Shown here: piece after piece, positions 60,801 to 64,000 of the stretch
Layout of the letters: the number at the start of each line of letters is the position of its first letter
Position numbering within the stretch: the first letter of the stretch is position 1
From: Brachypodius melanocephalos
Taxonomy: Eukaryota > Chordata > Aves > Passeriformes > Pycnonotidae
Assembly: GCA_013398615.1 (NCBI GenBank)
Contig: VZSR01002092.1
Location: 1,192,109-1,256,108, forward strand
Length of the DNA stretch: 64,000 nucleotides
Reading direction: 5' to 3'
The notes under the pieces: generated by a model
Seen by the model: the letters and a program-made list of their open reading frames with translations, nothing else
Database searches by the model: none
What the model was told of the DNA's origin: nothing
Program-made: the position numbers and the translations under genes

Positions 60801-63800
60801 CCCTCTTTTGTGCTTGGTCTAGATGAAGAGCACTGAGTTGATTGGAACGTTTTCAGAGAAATGTATTTCTGCTGGAACACGGAGCTTAGCTAAAGCTTTT
60901 CATGAGGACACAATAAATTCACCTTTTCTCTTTTGTGAGACTTCTCAGAACAGCACTCTATTATCAGTTTTTGTTTGAAAGTAGGAGACAGAGAAAGAAG
61001 CAGAGGCTGGGGGAAAGAGGGAGAATAATAAAAAACCCTTATCTTTTCAGTCAAAAGATGGATATTTCATGAAAGCCCTGGAAAATATCTGGGTTTCGTT
61101 TTGACATGGAAAACACCCGTGAAATGAAGTGGCATTCTCCTGGTTCTCCCCCATTGTGAGGAATACAGCTGATGAGGAAAACATCCAGACTCCTCTCATG
61201 ACATTTATTTGGTTGCTGTTGCTCTCAGAACTGTTCTAACTCGGCTCCTCACCTTTGTGCCCTTGCTTGTGCATCTCTCTGCAAGCCCTTAATACTGTGT
61301 AGTTTTTGCCTTTAAAATTGGTCATTTAATGAAGCTCACCTATCTCTACTGTGCCAACCAGATGGAGTGTCTAAAGGCTTTGTGCTTTCCTATTTCTTGT
61401 ATTTCCCATTCTCCAATTTATCACTCATTACTGGGAGAATCTGCTGACAGCTGGAGCACGCTGGCTGTTTATCAGCTGTGAGAACACGGAGAGCCCACTG
61501 GCTGCTGTGCAGGAGCCCTGTGCTCAGAGCCCCATGAGCACTGCCTGCAGCCCTCAGAGGACTTTGCTCTTCCATTTCAGGCTACATATTACTCTGCTTT
61601 TTCTGATTCTAGCAGACAGGAGCTTGATTTTGATATTTAACTTCTGTTTCCTTTTCTTTGTGCTAGTATGTTTTCAGGTCCCGATTTTGCATTTTCTTTA
61701 GTGAAAAGATAAGCCTAGATTTGTATTTACATGGATTAGCAGCCGGGAAAAGGATCTGCTTGCACAAGTTTATGACATCTCCCTTTCACTATTAATATGC
61801 AGGGCCTTCCCAAACGACCTGCTGTACAGGCAATAGCAGATACTGTGCAAAATGTTCCTGCCAAGTGCTCCATGCACTCCACAGAGCTGGAAAACGATGT
61901 CAAAGAGAGGAATGAAAGCTGTGCTGAATGATTTGTATCAAATGATGAGTGAAAGCTGTGCTGAAGTATTTGCCTTTTGTTCAAAAAGGTCAGAAAGGAA
62001 AAATCTAAAAATGGCACGTCTATTTTTAAACTATCTTATCTCCTGGGATTATATAAAAATCTTCCTAGGTTTTCTGTGGTAGGATGTGATTAAATGAGCA
62101 CTGAGGTGGTAAATGAATAATGATGCTTCCTTGGTTGCAGAGAGCTGCTCTGCCCATTGAACAAATACTGACATGAAAAGAAACACAAAGGTCTGTGGGC
62201 CACTGGATTCTATTTGTAGCCTGCTTTCCTAATAAAATGAGAGTAAAAAAAGAGTATTTTTTAATGTGTCCTGTCATTCATCTGTACCTCAGTCCTTCTC
62301 ATAATAGGTTTTGAAAGAGTTAATTAAATTCTGCAGTCTTGTTTGATAGAGGATTTGGATGTAGAAAGTCTTCTAAGTTTTAGTTGAAAATCAGCACCTG
62401 GGTAAGAACTGAGAGAAACATCCCAGCCTACCCAAAACAAAGGAAGGCAGAAATGCTGCCTTTATGCCTGGTGGGTCACTGTGGATGAAGCCCTGTGCCA
62501 GCCTCAGCATGGCTGCTTCCAGCAGCATCAGAGATGTGTCTACATGCCAGTACAGGAATGAGCTAAGGTGTTTGTGCTCTGGGATTAGGGGACAGGAGAA
62601 AGGCTCATTTGGTTCTGGCACAGTGCTGCCTTGGGGACATCCTAAATCAAAATAAGGGGCTTTCAATTTAAATAGTTGTTTGGGAACACTTACCCGTGTG
62701 TTTTCTCCCAAGGGTGGAGCCTAAATTATGAGCTTTGAGCTTCTGCCCTAAGGTTTCCCTTGACTAGCTATTCCCCTCAAGCAGATACTGCTCACACAAA
62801 GATAGTGTGATATATTTAGTGTGGAGGGTTTAGTCTTTTTTGCCTTGAAGGCATAGAATTTGCCAGAAAGCTGACCTGTTTAAAATTGACCCATTAAGGG
62901 ACTTTCTAAAATTAATGACTACATTTAAAATAATTACACCATAGGTCTTCAGCTCTCTGAAGCATTTCCATGCTACTGCAATGCTGCCATCATTTTGCAA
63001 TGGTTATCCTCATGAAATGTAGCTCTGGAATACCACATTACCAAATATTTAGCGGCAACACTTAGTGGTCAGTTAAATCTTTAATAGTTGATCACTTCAG
63101 AAAATATGTTATGGTAACACATTTATATTTGACAACTTGTTGTTCCTGAAGTTTCTACATGGCGCCTCTGAGGCTGTCAAAATATTTACCCTTCCATATA
63201 CACTCCCTGACAGTATGCATGCTTGCCTTACCCTCTATCAACAATAAAGAATGAAGTGCACCTCTCTGGAAAAAACCTCAAACCCAATAAGAAAATTTGT
63301 TATGCAAGAGTAAATTAAGTAACCAGAGTAATATCCTGGATTTTGTTTACTGGTTGGATGGCACAGATTCCTGGGGACTTGTCTTGGAGCTTCAGAAATG
63401 CCTTCTTGTACATATGACCCAGAACTTCACTGCAGTAGATATTTGACAATTTTTTCTAAGGATAGTTGTAAGATACATGAATTTGTGCAAAGGAAATATA
63501 TTTGGTCAAGAAATAGAAAAAGCAACAGAGTCAGATCCTAAATCCTAAATCTTTATTTTCCAAGTCTCGTGGCTCCAATCCTGAGCTGGCCCTTGCAACG
63601 TCACGGAGGTAGTTGCTGGGAGCAGCAGTAAGTAGCAAACTGATATAAAAAATGCTGCTTTTGTGGCACCACACTGCTTTTGTTTATTTTCAAGAGTGTG
63701 GGAAATGGGTCTGAAAAGAGATGTTAAAAAATACAGAAATATATTTTTCATCTTTATAAGCATATTGAAATAACCCTGAAGGTATTATTACCACCCTTAC

Positions 63801-63837
63801 TGGATCCTCTAGCAGACTACAGCTGAGCTTCCCTTTC
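57836..63837. other. noncoding stretch, no gene recognised
   Basis: No gene is recognised. At 58420-58600 there is a segment that looks like conserved noncoding DNA (TTAATTACTGG, CAATTAG, CAGTTAATTGTC, a few CpGs). A 16-base direct repeat (TGAAAGCTGTGCTGAA) occurs at 61913-61928 and 61950-61965. GC-richer parts lie at about 60640-60800 and 61430-61560 without convincing frames. Confidence 0.5.
61913..61965. repeat. 16-bp direct repeat, 37-bp period
   Basis: TGAAAGCTGTGCTGAA occurs exactly at 61913-61928 and 61950-61965. The intervening 21 bases contain AATGAT-like words similar to the flanks, suggesting a partial tandem duplication. Confidence 0.7.
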
Positions 63838-63925
63838 AAAAAACCCCCAACCCAACTAACCCCTCCCCTCCAAAAAAACCCCAACTCCAAAACAAAAAAA
63901 AAACCAAAACCCCAAACCCACCAAC
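63838..63925. repeat. A/C-rich tract with i-motif / G-quadruplex pattern
   Basis: C runs at 63844-63848, 63851-63853, 63860-63863 and 63865-63868 have loops of 2, 6 and 1 bases. On the minus strand they therefore fit the canonical four-run G-quadruplex rule. CCAAAA and CCCCAAA words follow. It lies close to the window's right edge. Confidence 0.8.
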
Positions 63926-64000
63926 AACAAAAAGAACCCATTAAACGAAACCAAAGCCCGCAAACAAACATGAGAAACAAGAGATAGCACATAGGGATAA

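Noticed and set aside
63690..63992. 100-codon minus-strand frame rich in Phe, Gly and Trp
   Set aside because: It is again translation of a low-complexity G/T tract, with no domain.
1..64000. CRISPR arrays, bacterial operons, rRNA and phage genes
   Set aside because: No regularly spaced repeats, ribosome-binding sites or dense gene layout; the texture is vertebrate noncoding DNA.

Overview
The window reads as avian, probably songbird, nuclear DNA, either intergenic or inside a large intron. It is AT-rich and mostly CpG-poor, with poly-A/T runs and A/C-rich (CAAA/CCAAAA) patches. It also holds remnants of CR1 LINEs and avian-type retroviral LTRs. I recognise CR1 3' ends and two LTR families from memory of bird genomes; no database was searched. 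I found no bacterial operon, CRISPR array or rRNA, no tRNA I could recognise, and no complete protein-coding gene. The open frames are short, have no recognisable domains, and several fall on repeats or low-complexity tracts.

Layout. 1-19.4 kb is mostly unique AT-rich sequence. It contains a doubtful reverse-transcriptase-like remnant near 2.5 kb, a close pair of palindromes near 3.7 kb, and a CpG-enriched block at 7.86-8.24 kb with an unassigned minus-strand frame. An A/C-rich tract lies at 15.9 kb. An old CR1 3' end lies at 19.44-19.68 kb. A 50-bp minisatellite (three copies) lies at 23.9 kb and an 11-bp stem-loop at 25.0 kb. A minus-strand ERVK-like LTR is at 27.1-27.5 kb. A plus-strand ERVL-type LTR is at 32.26-32.66 kb. 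Another candidate LTR, on the minus strand, is at about 38.7-39.6 kb. The best CR1 copy is at 46.53-46.95 kb.

The most structured locus is 57.09-57.84 kb. There a minus-strand LTR of the same family as the 32 kb copy carries a three-phase trinucleotide microsatellite, and it abuts an internal CR1 piece that has lost its 3' part. The window ends in a C-rich tract whose minus strand fits the canonical G-quadruplex pattern.

No genes can be shown to work together here. The visible biology is retrotransposon insertion and decay, microsatellite growth, and possibly some conserved noncoding sequence that only alignment could confirm. I did not find a convincing new biological system. The best leads are the CpG-rich block near 8 kb, the nested LTR/CR1 locus at 57 kb and the unclassified LTR candidate at 39 kb.
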